Positions 1-7,800 of a stretch of 64,000 nt of DNA are shown here, piece after piece (positions within the stretch are counted from its first letter, which is position 1; every line of letters starts with the position of its first letter). The position numbers were made by a program, and so were the translations under genes. This DNA is from Patulibacter brassicae (lineage in GTDB: Bacteria; Actinomycetota; Thermoleophilia; Solirubrobacterales; Solirubrobacteraceae): NCBI RefSeq assembly GCF_033949425.1, contig NZ_JAXAVX010000004.1:248001-312000 (forward strand), given 5' to 3'. The notes beneath the pieces were generated by a model. It was not told the origin of the DNA. It saw only the letters and a list, made by a program, of their open reading frames with translations, and searched no databases.

Positions 1-263
1 GGCCGAGCACCGGCACGTCGAACCGCGGCGCGCCCCAGATCGGGGAGACCTCGTCGGCGTCCTCGTCGAACGACGGGAAGTCGTTGATGACGAAGCCGAC
101 CATCCGCCCGTCCGGCTCCTCGCGCAGGAACGCGAACTGCTCGGACAGCGGCTCCCAGCAGTCGTCCGGCTGGTCCTCGGTCACGCGACCGAACTCGACG
201 GCGCGGAGCCAGTCGAAGTCGACGTCGTGGCTGAGGTACAAGCGGGGGCGCGGCGGGGTCACT
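1..263 (-). CDS. Hypothetical protein, N-terminal part (3' end outside window)
   Basis: An open minus-strand frame runs off the left edge. From a GTG at 261-263 it reads MTPPRPRLYLSHDVDFDW and continues with an acidic, aromatic-rich sequence (VGFVINDFPSFDEDADEV) with no stop in 87 codons. The codon choice is G/C-biased at third positions as in neighbouring genes, and the opposite strand gives only Arg/Ser-rich translation. I do not recognise the family. A TTG a few codons downstream is an alternative start. The gene would be transcribed away from the yqeY-like gene, so the 173 bp between them would hold divergent promoters. Confidence 0.55.
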
Positions 264-436
264 CCCCCAAGGTTCCCGCATCGGGAGGTCGCCGCGTTGC
301 ACGCGGGCGCCGCGGTGCCCGAGCCGGCGGATCGGCGCGTCGGCGACGGGCGCCGACGCGCCGCCGAAGGCACGAACCGCCCGGGCGGCACGGACCACGC
401 ACCGGGCCCCGGGGGCCGCTGGCGTAGGCTCGACGC

Positions 437-865
437 ATGATCAGCGAGCAGGTGAAGCAGGACCTGACGGCCGCGATGAAGGCCGGCGAGAAGGAGCGCG
501 TGACCGCGCTGCGCCTGCTGCTCTCCGAGCTCCAGAAGGACGCGAAGGAGGGCAAGGGCGACGAGGTCGCGGTGCTGCGCCGCGAGCGCAAGCGGCGCCT
601 GGAGTCGGCGCAGACCTACGCGGACGCCGGCCGCCCGGAGCTCGAGGCGCCGGAGCGCGCCGAGGCGGAGCTCATCGCCGGCTACCTCCCGGCGGAGCTC
701 GACGACGACGCGCTGCGGGGGCACGTCACCGCGGCGATCGCCGAGACGGGCGCCTCCTCGCCGAAGGACATGGGCGCGGTGATGAAGGTCGTCATGGCCG
801 CCGTCGGCGATCAGGCCGACGGCAAGCGCGTCTCCGCGCTCGTGCGCGAGGCGCTCGCCGGCTGA
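437..865 (+). CDS. GatB/YqeY domain-containing protein
   Basis: 142-residue protein starting MISEQVKQDLTAAMKAGEKE, the typical YqeY start: a helical segment with the K.GEK.R..ALR pattern, then a hinge containing LIAGYLPAELDDD, then a compact C-terminal domain with MGAVMKVVM and GKRVSALVREAL. Length matches stand-alone YqeY proteins (about 150 residues), which share their fold with the tail of the GatB amidotransferase subunit and are thought to bind tRNA. The exact cellular role is not established. It is monocistronic here. The ATG was chosen because homologous starts align there; no strong ribosome site is obvious just upstream. Confidence 0.9.
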   Translation: MISEQVKQDLTAAMKAGEKERVTALRLLLSELQKDAKEGKGDEVAVLRRERKRRLESAQTYADAGRPELEAPERAEAELIAGYLPAELDDDALRGHVTAAIAETGASSPKDMGAVMKVVMAAVGDQADGKRVSALVREALAG

Positions 866-989
866 CCGGGCCCCCGCCGGACCGTCGCGGAGCACGACCG
901 GCCGCGTTCCGGCTCGTCGCGTCGGCCACCGCGACGGTGGCGAGGACGACCACGTGCCGGAGCACGCGATCGCGACGGCGACCGGGACC

Positions 990-1021
990 GGGCCGGACGT
1001 CCCGGGTCGGACGCCCGGCCC
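990..1021 (-). terminator. Hairpin terminator after the OsmC-type gene
   Basis: A 13-bp inverted repeat (arms 990-1002 and 1009-1021, 12 of 13 paired, 6-nt loop) begins 10 bp beyond the stop codon at 1032. No T-tract follows, as is common in high-GC actinobacteria. Termination is inferred from position and stem strength. Confidence 0.55.
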
Positions 1022-1031
1022 CCGGCGTGGC

Positions 1032-1457
1032 TCAGGAGGCGAGCGTCGCCTCGAGCGTGATCTCGCCGACGCCGGCCAGCGCCTTGGAGACCGGGCAGCC
1101 GGCCTTCGCAGCGGCGGCGATCTCCTGGAACTGCGCGTCCTCGATGCCCGGGACCTTGCCGGTCGTCGTGAGCGCGATCTTCGTGATCGTGGGGCCGTCG
1201 TCGAGCAGCCGCAGCGTCACGACGGCGTCGGTGACGACGGAGTCCGGCACGTGCCCGGCCTCGGAGAGCGCGTTGGAGAACGCCATCGAGAAGCACGCGG
1301 CGTGCGCGGCGCCGATGAGCTGCTCGGGATTCGCTCCCGGACCCTCCTCGAACCGCGACTTGAACGAGAACGCGCCGTCGATCGAGTCGCCGGCCGTGAA
1401 CGTCCCGGATCCGGACTTCAGGTCGCCGTTCCACTCGGCGTGTCCCTTCGCGGGCAT
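1032..1457 (-). CDS. OsmC family peroxiredoxin
   Basis: 141-residue OsmC/Ohr-fold protein that reduces organic hydroperoxides with a pair of cysteines. The first reactive cysteine lies in AAHAACFSMAF and the second in AAKAGCPVSKAL, the classic OsmC arrangement, and the N-terminal strand WNGDLKSGSGTF is also typical. The order and length fit the OsmC subfamily rather than Ohr. The ATG is chosen because a strong Shine-Dalgarno (AAGGAGG) sits a few bases upstream on the minus strand. Single gene with its own hairpin downstream. Physiological substrate and regulator cannot be read from the sequence. Confidence 0.93.
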   Translation of the reverse strand: MPAKGHAEWNGDLKSGSGTFTAGDSIDGAFSFKSRFEEGPGANPEQLIGAAHAACFSMAFSNALSEAGHVPDSVVTDAVVTLRLLDDGPTITKIALTTTGKVPGIEDAQFQEIAAAAKAGCPVSKALAGVGEITLEATLAS

Positions 1458-1721
1458 GGCCTTCCTCCTTGTCGTGTGAGAGCACCGGGGCGGGGTCGCG
1501 CCCGTCGCCGCGACACTAGTCGGTCGTCGGAGCCGTCCCGACGGCATCGCCGATCCGGTCCGCACCCGTCCGCCGGGACGCGACGTCCCGGCGGGGTCCC
1601 GGCGCTGCCGGCCCCCACGCCCCCGGGGACGACGCGGCGGTCCTGGCGCGTCGCCGCGCGGGCCGTGAACCGTCCGTGAGAGGTCGGTGTCCAGCCGGGA
1701 CGCCGTGGGTACGGTCGGAGC

Positions 1722-2174
1722 ATGCGTCCTCCCGCCTTCCCGCGTCTCGCGGTCGCGTGCGTCGCGGCCGGCCTCCTCGTTCCGGCCGGCGCCGGCGCCG
1801 CCGACGCGCCCGTTCTCGGCTCGGCGGCGTTCGCCCCGAACGGCGGGGAGGGCTGGGGGACCGTCAAGCCGCGCGAGATCTTCAACGGCGGTGCCCCGTC
1901 GGGCTCCGTCCGGCAGATCCGGTGGACCGGCTGGGGCGGGAGCCTCGCGCGGGGCACCGGCAAGATGCCGATCTACCGGCCGGCCGGCGGCTACTACCGC
2001 ACGCTCGGCCGGGTGCAGCTCAAGGCCTACCGCCTCGGGCGCTGCCCCGGGTCGACCCGGCTGGCGTACCGGAGCCTGAAGTTCCGGGCGGTGCAGAAGC
2101 CGGGCGGCCGCTACGGCCGCTGGTACCGGTGGAGCGGCGCGAGCTCGCTCTGCTCCTCGCCGTTCAGCGGCTGA
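1722..2174 (+). CDS. Secreted hypothetical protein
   Basis: 150 residues with a clear signal peptide: MRPPAFPRLAVACVAAGLLV followed by PAGAGAADAP, with probable cleavage after AGA or GAA. The mature part is rich in Gly, Trp, Tyr and Arg (GGGWG-type and YRPAGGYYR segments) and has two cysteines (RCPG and LCSS) that could form a disulphide. I do not recognise a family. Small proteins of this style, basic and aromatic with few cysteines, recur at the right end of the window (62901 and 63266). It lies alone between the osmC-type gene and the convergent S4-protein gene. Confidence 0.75.
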   Translation: MRPPAFPRLAVACVAAGLLVPAGAGAADAPVLGSAAFAPNGGEGWGTVKPREIFNGGAPSGSVRQIRWTGWGGSLARGTGKMPIYRPAGGYYRTLGRVQLKAYRLGRCPGSTRLAYRSLKFRAVQKPGGRYGRWYRWSGASSLCSSPFSG

Positions 2175-2188
2175 GTCACGCGCGGCGG

Positions 2189-2611
2189 TCAGCCGTCCCG
2201 GGGCTCGTCGCCGAAGGACGGCGGCTCGCGTCGGGCCTGCTCGAGCCGGCGACGGTCCCGCTTCGTCGGCCGGCGGCCGAGGTCGTGCCCGATCGGGGCC
2301 GAGAGCCGCCGCTGCTCGGCGAGCCGCTCGCGCTCGGCGCGGCTCGCCTCGTGCTCGACGTAGAGGGTCCGGGCCTCGGACGCGGGTCCACGACGCTGCG
2401 CCGTCGCGCGGACCTCGACGTGGAAGCGCTGCTGCCCGACGACGATCGACAGCTGGTCGCCCGGCGCCACGAGCCGCGACGGCTTCACCGGCTGCCCGTC
2501 GCGTCGCACGTGCCCGGCGTTGATCGCGTCGACCGCGAGCGGCCGGGTCTTGAAGAACCGCGCGGCCCAGAGCCAGCGATCGATGCGCACCGGATCGGAC
2601 GGGGAGGCCAC
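2189..2611 (-). CDS. S4-domain RNA-binding protein, HslR (Hsp15)-like
   Basis: 140 residues. The N-terminal 60 residues form a full S4 RNA-binding domain: VRIDRWLWAARFFKTRPLAV, then GHVRRDGQPVKPSRLVAPGD, a pattern shared with Hsp15 (heat shock protein 15), which binds stalled 50S subunits carrying peptidyl-tRNA. The C-terminal tail is basic (RRPTKRDRRRLEQARRE), also typical. I chose the GTG at 2609-2611 (reading MASPSDPVRIDRW) because homologues begin just before the S4 domain. The gene lies downstream of recD on the same strand, separated by a tandem repeat array. Function as an Hsp15 homologue is inferred from family resemblance only. Confidence 0.85.
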   Translation of the reverse strand: MASPSDPVRIDRWLWAARFFKTRPLAVDAINAGHVRRDGQPVKPSRLVAPGDQLSIVVGQQRFHVEVRATAQRRGPASEARTLYVEHEASRAERERLAEQRRLSAPIGHDLGRRPTKRDRRRLEQARREPPSFGDEPRDG

Positions 2612-2674
2612 GAGTCGATCCTGCCACGTCCGCGCCGGCGATCGCGTGGCTCGCCGGGGTCCGCCCGCCGCACC

Positions 2675-2818
2675 GTCCTGGGTGACTCGAGTCGTTCGGG
2701 ACCGGGTTTCGCGTCCTGGGTGACTCGAGTCGTTCGGGACCGGGTTTCGGGTCCTGGGTGACTCGAGTCGTTCGGGACCGGGATTCGGGTCCTGGGTGAC
2801 TCGCGTCGTCGGGACGGG
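2675..2818. repeat. Tandem 38-bp repeat array, about 3.8 copies
   Basis: Copies start at 2675, 2713, 2751 and 2789 with an exact 38-bp period. The first three differ at only one or two positions; the fourth is diverged and shortened. Each copy contains the palindrome GACTCGAGTC. In RNA the surrounding 26 bases could fold into a 13-bp stem if G-U pairs are allowed. The array fills the gap between the recD stop and the S4-protein start. There are no spacers, so it is not a CRISPR. Function is unknown; transcript termination or mRNA stabilisation are possibilities. Confidence 0.9.
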
Positions 2819-2823
2819 GGGCG

Positions 2824-4821
2824 TCAGCCGTCGGCCGTGAGTCGCTCGCGCAGCGCCGACGCGCGGGCCGCGGGGCGGGCGACGGCGGCGCGCACGGCGT
2901 CCTCGGGACCGACGACGAGCACCCGCTCGGACGCGCGCGTGACCGCGGTGTAGAGCAGCTCGCGGGTGAGGATCGGCGAGCTCGCCGGCGGGACGACGAC
3001 CGCGACCGTCGCGAACTGGGAGCCCTGGCTCTTGTGGATCGTCATCGCGTGGACCGTCTCGACGGCGCCGAGGCGTCCCGGGCCGAGCGTCACGACGCCC
3101 CCGCCGCGCTCGAACGCCGCGGCCACCCCGCCGTCGGCCCCGGCGACGACGATGCCGGTGTCGCCGTTGTAGAGCCGCAGCGCCTCGTCGTTCTCCGTCA
3201 CGAGCAGGGGGCGCCCGACGTACCACTCGCCGGTCGGATCGAACGACGCGAGGCCCTCGCGGAGCCACCGCTCGACGCGACCGCGCCAGGCGCGCTGGCC
3301 GTGCGGTCCGCGACGGTGGGCGCAGAGCAGGCGGAAGCCGCCGAGGGCCCGCAGCGCGCCGGCGCCGTCGCCCGCGCGGGCCCGGCCGAGCACCGCCCCG
3401 CCGGCGGCGACCGCGGCGTCCCGGACCTCGGCGAGCGCCGCGGGCGCGGCGACCTCGACGTCGACCGGCAGCCAGCGGACCTCGTCGCCGTCCTCGCGCA
3501 GGGCGGCGATCGTCGCGTCGCCGTCCCCGCGACGGATCGCGTCGGCGAGCCGCCCGATCCGGCCGCCGTAGCGGTGCACGCGCTGCAGCTCGACGGTGCC
3601 GGTCAGCCCGCTGGCGACGACGTCGCCGAGCACCGCGCCGGCCTCGACGGACGTGAGCTGGCCGGGGTCGCCCACGAGCACGAGTCGCGCGTCCGGGCGG
3701 ACCGCCTCGGCCAGGCGCGCCATGAGCGACAGCGACACCATCGAGCTCTCGTCGACGATCACGACGTCGTGCGGCAGCCGGTTGGCCCGGTGGTGGCGGA
3801 AGCGGCTCTGCGACCCGGGCCGCCAGCCGAGCAGCCGATGGACCGTCGAGGCGGAGAGCTCGGCGATCCGGGTCCGCACCGCCGGGTCGACGTCGAGGTG
3901 CGCCGCGGCCTCGCGCAGCGCCTCCTGCAGGCGCGCGGCGGCCTTGCCGGTCGGGGCCGCGAGCGCGATCAGCGGCGGCTGGTCGCCGCGGGCCTCGGCC
4001 TGCTCGAGCAGCAGGGCCACGAGCCGCCCGACGGTCGTCGTCTTGCCCGTGCCCGGACCGCCGGCGACGACGGCGAGGCGCCGGCGCACGGCGGTCGCCG
4101 CCGCCCGCGCCTGCAGGTCGTCGCGCTCGATCGCGGTCGCGGCCGGCGGCTCGGCGCCGGGCGCGACGTCGTCCGGGGGCGTCGCGCCCCCGGTCGGGTC
4201 TCGGGTCTCCCGGGCGCTGCCTGCGGCCCGCGTCGCCGGAGCGAAGAGCCGGGCGACGCCGTCGGCGAGCACGGCCGGGTCCACGCCAGCGGCGTCGACG
4301 TCGAGCGCGCGCAGGTCCTCGGCGACCTGACGCTCCTCGGCCCAGTAGCGGTCGAGGTAGAGCCGGTCGCCGACGAGCCGCAGCGGCCGGCGCTCCGGCG
4401 CGTCCTCGCCGCGGGCGCAGAGCGGGCTGTCGGCGACCTCGGGCAGCCACGCGTCCGGATCGGGCCACGGGAGCGTCGAGAGGTCGACGGTCTGCTCGCT
4501 CTCGACGATCGTCGTCCCCGCGACGGTCCGCAGGTCGCTGAAGACGTGCCCGACGCGCGGCGCACGGACCGCGAGCGCGCAGGCCAGCAGGACGGTCTCG
4601 CGCGTCTCGTCGACGAGCGCGCCGAGCCGTCGCGCGACGTGGACGTCGGCGGCGATGAGCACTCCGGCGGCGTTGAACGTGCCGAGGAGCCCGGTCGCGC
4701 GGCGGGCGCGGCGCGGGTCGTCGCGCGCGAGCACCTCGGCCAGTCCGCCGGCCGGGACGACGGGAGCACCCGCCGTCGCGTCGCGGGCCGCCGTCGGGGC
4801 AGCGGGGTCCAGGTCGCTCAT
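2824..4821 (-). CDS. recD: Exodeoxyribonuclease V subunit alpha (RecD)
   Basis: 665-residue 5'-3' SF1B helicase subunit of RecBCD, slightly longer than the E. coli protein (608). Visible motifs: Walker A GGPGTGKTT (about residues 250-260), Walker B VIVDESSMVS (about 350), GDPGQLTSVEAG, and the C-terminal motif MTIHKSQGSQFATV with ELLYTAVTRASERV. The N-terminal region has the actinobacterial pattern FNAAGVLIAADVHVARRL. The ATG at 4819-4821 overlaps the stop of a 26-codon ORF (ATGA), suggesting translational coupling. Last gene of the recC-recB-recD operon. In mycobacteria this complex acts in single-strand annealing and end resection; whether that holds here is unknown. Confidence 0.95.
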   Translation of the reverse strand: MSDLDPAAPTAARDATAGAPVVPAGGLAEVLARDDPRRARRATGLLGTFNAAGVLIAADVHVARRLGALVDETRETVLLACALAVRAPRVGHVFSDLRTVAGTTIVESEQTVDLSTLPWPDPDAWLPEVADSPLCARGEDAPERRPLRLVGDRLYLDRYWAEERQVAEDLRALDVDAAGVDPAVLADGVARLFAPATRAAGSARETRDPTGGATPPDDVAPGAEPPAATAIERDDLQARAAATAVRRRLAVVAGGPGTGKTTTVGRLVALLLEQAEARGDQPPLIALAAPTGKAAARLQEALREAAAHLDVDPAVRTRIAELSASTVHRLLGWRPGSQSRFRHHRANRLPHDVVIVDESSMVSLSLMARLAEAVRPDARLVLVGDPGQLTSVEAGAVLGDVVASGLTGTVELQRVHRYGGRIGRLADAIRRGDGDATIAALREDGDEVRWLPVDVEVAAPAALAEVRDAAVAAGGAVLGRARAGDGAGALRALGGFRLLCAHRRGPHGQRAWRGRVERWLREGLASFDPTGEWYVGRPLLVTENDEALRLYNGDTGIVVAGADGGVAAAFERGGGVVTLGPGRLGAVETVHAMTIHKSQGSQFATVAVVVPPASSPILTRELLYTAVTRASERVLVVGPEDAVRAAVARPAARASALRERLTADG

Positions 4822-4898
4822 GTGGTCGCGCGGGCGAGGACGGCGGGGTTCACCGGGTCGCCTGCGGTGTCGGGGGCCGGACGGGAGGTGATGCTCAT
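4818..4898 (-). CDS. 26-codon ORF bridging recB and recD
   Basis: This short ORF begins with an ATG (4896-4898) that overlaps the recB stop as ATGA and ends with a TGA (4818-4820) that overlaps the recD ATG, again as ATGA. The peptide reads MSITSRPAPDTAGDPVNPAV and six more residues. It has no recognisable domain. Both overlaps are seen directly. The inference is that ribosomes finishing recB could re-initiate, cross this ORF and re-initiate on recD, tuning RecD stoichiometry. It may also be a remnant of an earlier, longer RecD N-terminus or chance. Confidence 0.4.
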   Translation of the reverse strand: MSITSRPAPDTAGDPVNPAVLARATT

Positions 4899-7800
4899 GC
4901 CGCCGCCTCGTCGAGCAGGTCGCTGAGGGCCGGCACGAGGCCCGCCGGCGGGCGCCAGGACCAGACGCCGCACGGCACGCCGTCGACCCGCGGCGTGTCG
5001 GGCCCCGACATCCCGCGGACGAAGAGGTAGAGCACGCCCGCGAGGTCGCGGTCGGGGTCGTATCCCGGGTCGCGCCAGCGCAGGAAGCGGTGCAGCGCGG
5101 CGCTGTAGAGCAGGCCCTGCAGCGCGTAGTGCGTCCGGTGCATCTCGGCGCGCAGCACGGCGGGGCGGTGGTCCCACGCCGTCGGCGGCCGGTCCGGCTC
5201 GCCGAGGCGGTTCGTCTTGTAGTCGACGATCGCGTACCGCGGCCGTCCGGCGCCGGCATGGTCCTCCACGGGCCCCGAGAGGTCGGTCGCGAGGCGGAGC
5301 GCGAGGTCGATCGAGCCGGTCAGGTGGCCGCGCAGGGTCGTCGCCAGCAGCGGGTCGTCGAGCCGGTCGGCGTAGCCCTCGAGCGGGTCGCCCGGCGGGA
5401 CGTGCTCGCGCAGGAGCGCCGCGATGGCCGCGGGGCGCAGGGCGCCCGTCGGATCCTCGCCGCCGACGAGCGGCAGCTCGAAGGTCAGCTCGTCGAGCCG
5501 GTCGCCGCGCCGCAGGGTCGACAGCGAGCGGTCGTCCACCAGCGGGCCGAGCGGCGTCCGCAGGACGCCGGCGAGCGAGGCGACGAGCGCGTCCGGGTCG
5601 CCGACGTCGACACGGCGCCGGTCGATCGCGCGACCGACGTGCTCGGCGAGCTCGGCCTCGAGGTCCGGCGCCGCGAAGTCGGCGGCCTCGAGCACGTCGT
5701 GGACGAGCGTGCCGACGTGGCGCCCGCCGGGCAGGTCGGCCATCGGCGAGACGACCTCCCGTGGGTCCACGGTCGGTGCCGCACCGTCGGGCTGCGGGCC
5801 GTCGTGGCCGGGCTGGTCCGTGCCGGACGAGGCGGCGTCGCCGACGGGCGGCACGGCACCATCGGAGGGCGGTCCGTCGTCGACGAGCAGCTCGGCGGCG
5901 TCCTCGGCCGGCACGACGCCCTCGTCGTCCATGAGCCCGAGCTCCGGCTCGCTGCCGACCTGCGGCGCGTCGTGGGCGGCGGCCACGATCGAGCTGTAGG
6001 AGCTGCGGCCCCACGCGTCGTCGAGGGTTCGGTCGAAGCGGGCCGCCTCGAGCGCGTCGTGGTGCTCCGCGCCGGCCTGCCAGCGGCGCGGCAGGTCGGG
6101 CGCCCGGACGGGGACGACCTCGATCAGCGGCGGCGCGCCGTCCTCGCCGCGCGGCGCGAGGGCGGCGAACCGGCTGCGGGCGTCGCTGTCGGTCGGGGTG
6201 CGCCGGCCGGTCGTCGGCACGTCGCCGTCGGGCGCCTGGTCGAACGCCAGCCGCGAGAGCGGCGCGTCGCGCGCCGGGAACGCCCCGCACCACCAGGTCA
6301 CGGCGCGGTGCCGCGCGCGTGTGAGGGCGACGTAGGCCAGGCGCAGCTCCTCGCCGCGGAGCTCGATCGCCTCGCGCCGCCCGGGCGGCGTCTGATCGGC
6401 GCCGCTCTGCATCGAGACGTCGAGCGTGTAGCGCCAGCCCTGGTCGGGATCGTGGAAGAGGATCGGGTGGGGACGCTCGTCGACGCGGCCCGACTCCCAG
6501 AGCGTCGGGCAGTAGACGACGGGGAACTCGAGGCCCTTGCTGCGGTGGATCGTCAGGACCTGGACGGCGGCGGCGTCGGACTCCAGCCGCCGCGTGCGCT
6601 CCTCGTCGCCCTCGCGACCGGCCTCGGCGATCCGCCGGCGCAGCCAGACGACGAGGGCCGCGATCCCCAGGTGGTCGTCGGTCGCCGCGGCGTGGAGCTG
6701 CTGGCCGATGTGGCGCAGGTCGGTGAGCGTCCGCTCGCCGTCGTCCTGGCCGAGGACGCGCCCGGGCAGCCGCTCGCCGACGGTCAGCTGCTGCAGGAGC
6801 GCGGCGACCCCGGCGTCGCGCAGCGTCGCCGCCCAGCGGTGCAGCCGCTCGTGGACGCGCTCCCACTCGGCGTCGGTCGCGAGCGCGACCTGCTGCAGCG
6901 ACCAGCCGAGGAACGGGGTCAGCGCGACCGCGCGGGCGCGGGTCGGGGCGTTCGGGCGCTCCAGCGCCTCGAGGAGCGTGAGCCAGTCGCGGCCGGCGGG
7001 CGTCGCGAAGACCGAGCCGGCGCCCGCGATGACCGCGGGCACGTCGACCGCCTGGAGCGCCGCGCGGATCCGCTCGGCGTCGAGGTTCGTCCGCACGAGG
7101 ACCGCGACGTCGCCCGGCCGGACCGGCCGCTCGGCGCCGTCCTGCTCCTCGAGCGTCGCGCCGGACTCCAGCAGCGCGACGACGTCGGCGGCGAGGTCCT
7201 TCGCGACGGCTTCGCGCGACGCCGGCGCCCCGGCGAAGCCCGTCCGGGTCCGCTCGACCGTCTCGCGGTCCAGCACGCGCACCTGCAGCGGCGAGCTGCC
7301 GGCGCCCCGCAGCCGGGCGCGGTCGTGGTGCGGCGCCGGGTCGACCGGCCGGAAGACGATCTCCTCGTGCCCGAGCCGCGCGGCGCGGAACAGCCGCTCG
7401 AGCGCGCGCAGGAGCGGCCCGTCGCTGCGGTGGTTCGTGCGCAGCGTGCGGCGCTCGGCGATCCGGGCCGCGTCGAGGTACGCGTAGACGTCGGCCCCGC
7501 GGAAGGCGTAGATCGCCTGCTTCGGATCGCCGATCAGCACGAGCGCCCGCGCGATCTGCGAGCCGTGCGACGACTCGCGGGCGGCCTCGACCTCGACGGA
7601 CGTGCGCGAGGGATCCCGTGCGGCGGCCGGCGATCCGGCGACGTCCGACGGCCCGTCCTCGTCGGCGAACGCGCGCCGCATGATCTCCCACTGGATCGGG
7701 TCGGTGTCCTGGAACTCGTCGACGAGCACGACGCGATGGCGCGCGCGCAGACGGCCCGCGACGTCCTCGCCGCCAGGACCGCGCAGCGCGTCGCGCAGGC

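Noticed and set aside
2675..2818. Possible CRISPR array
   Set aside because: The 38-bp units are directly abutting with no unique spacers, and no cas genes are present.
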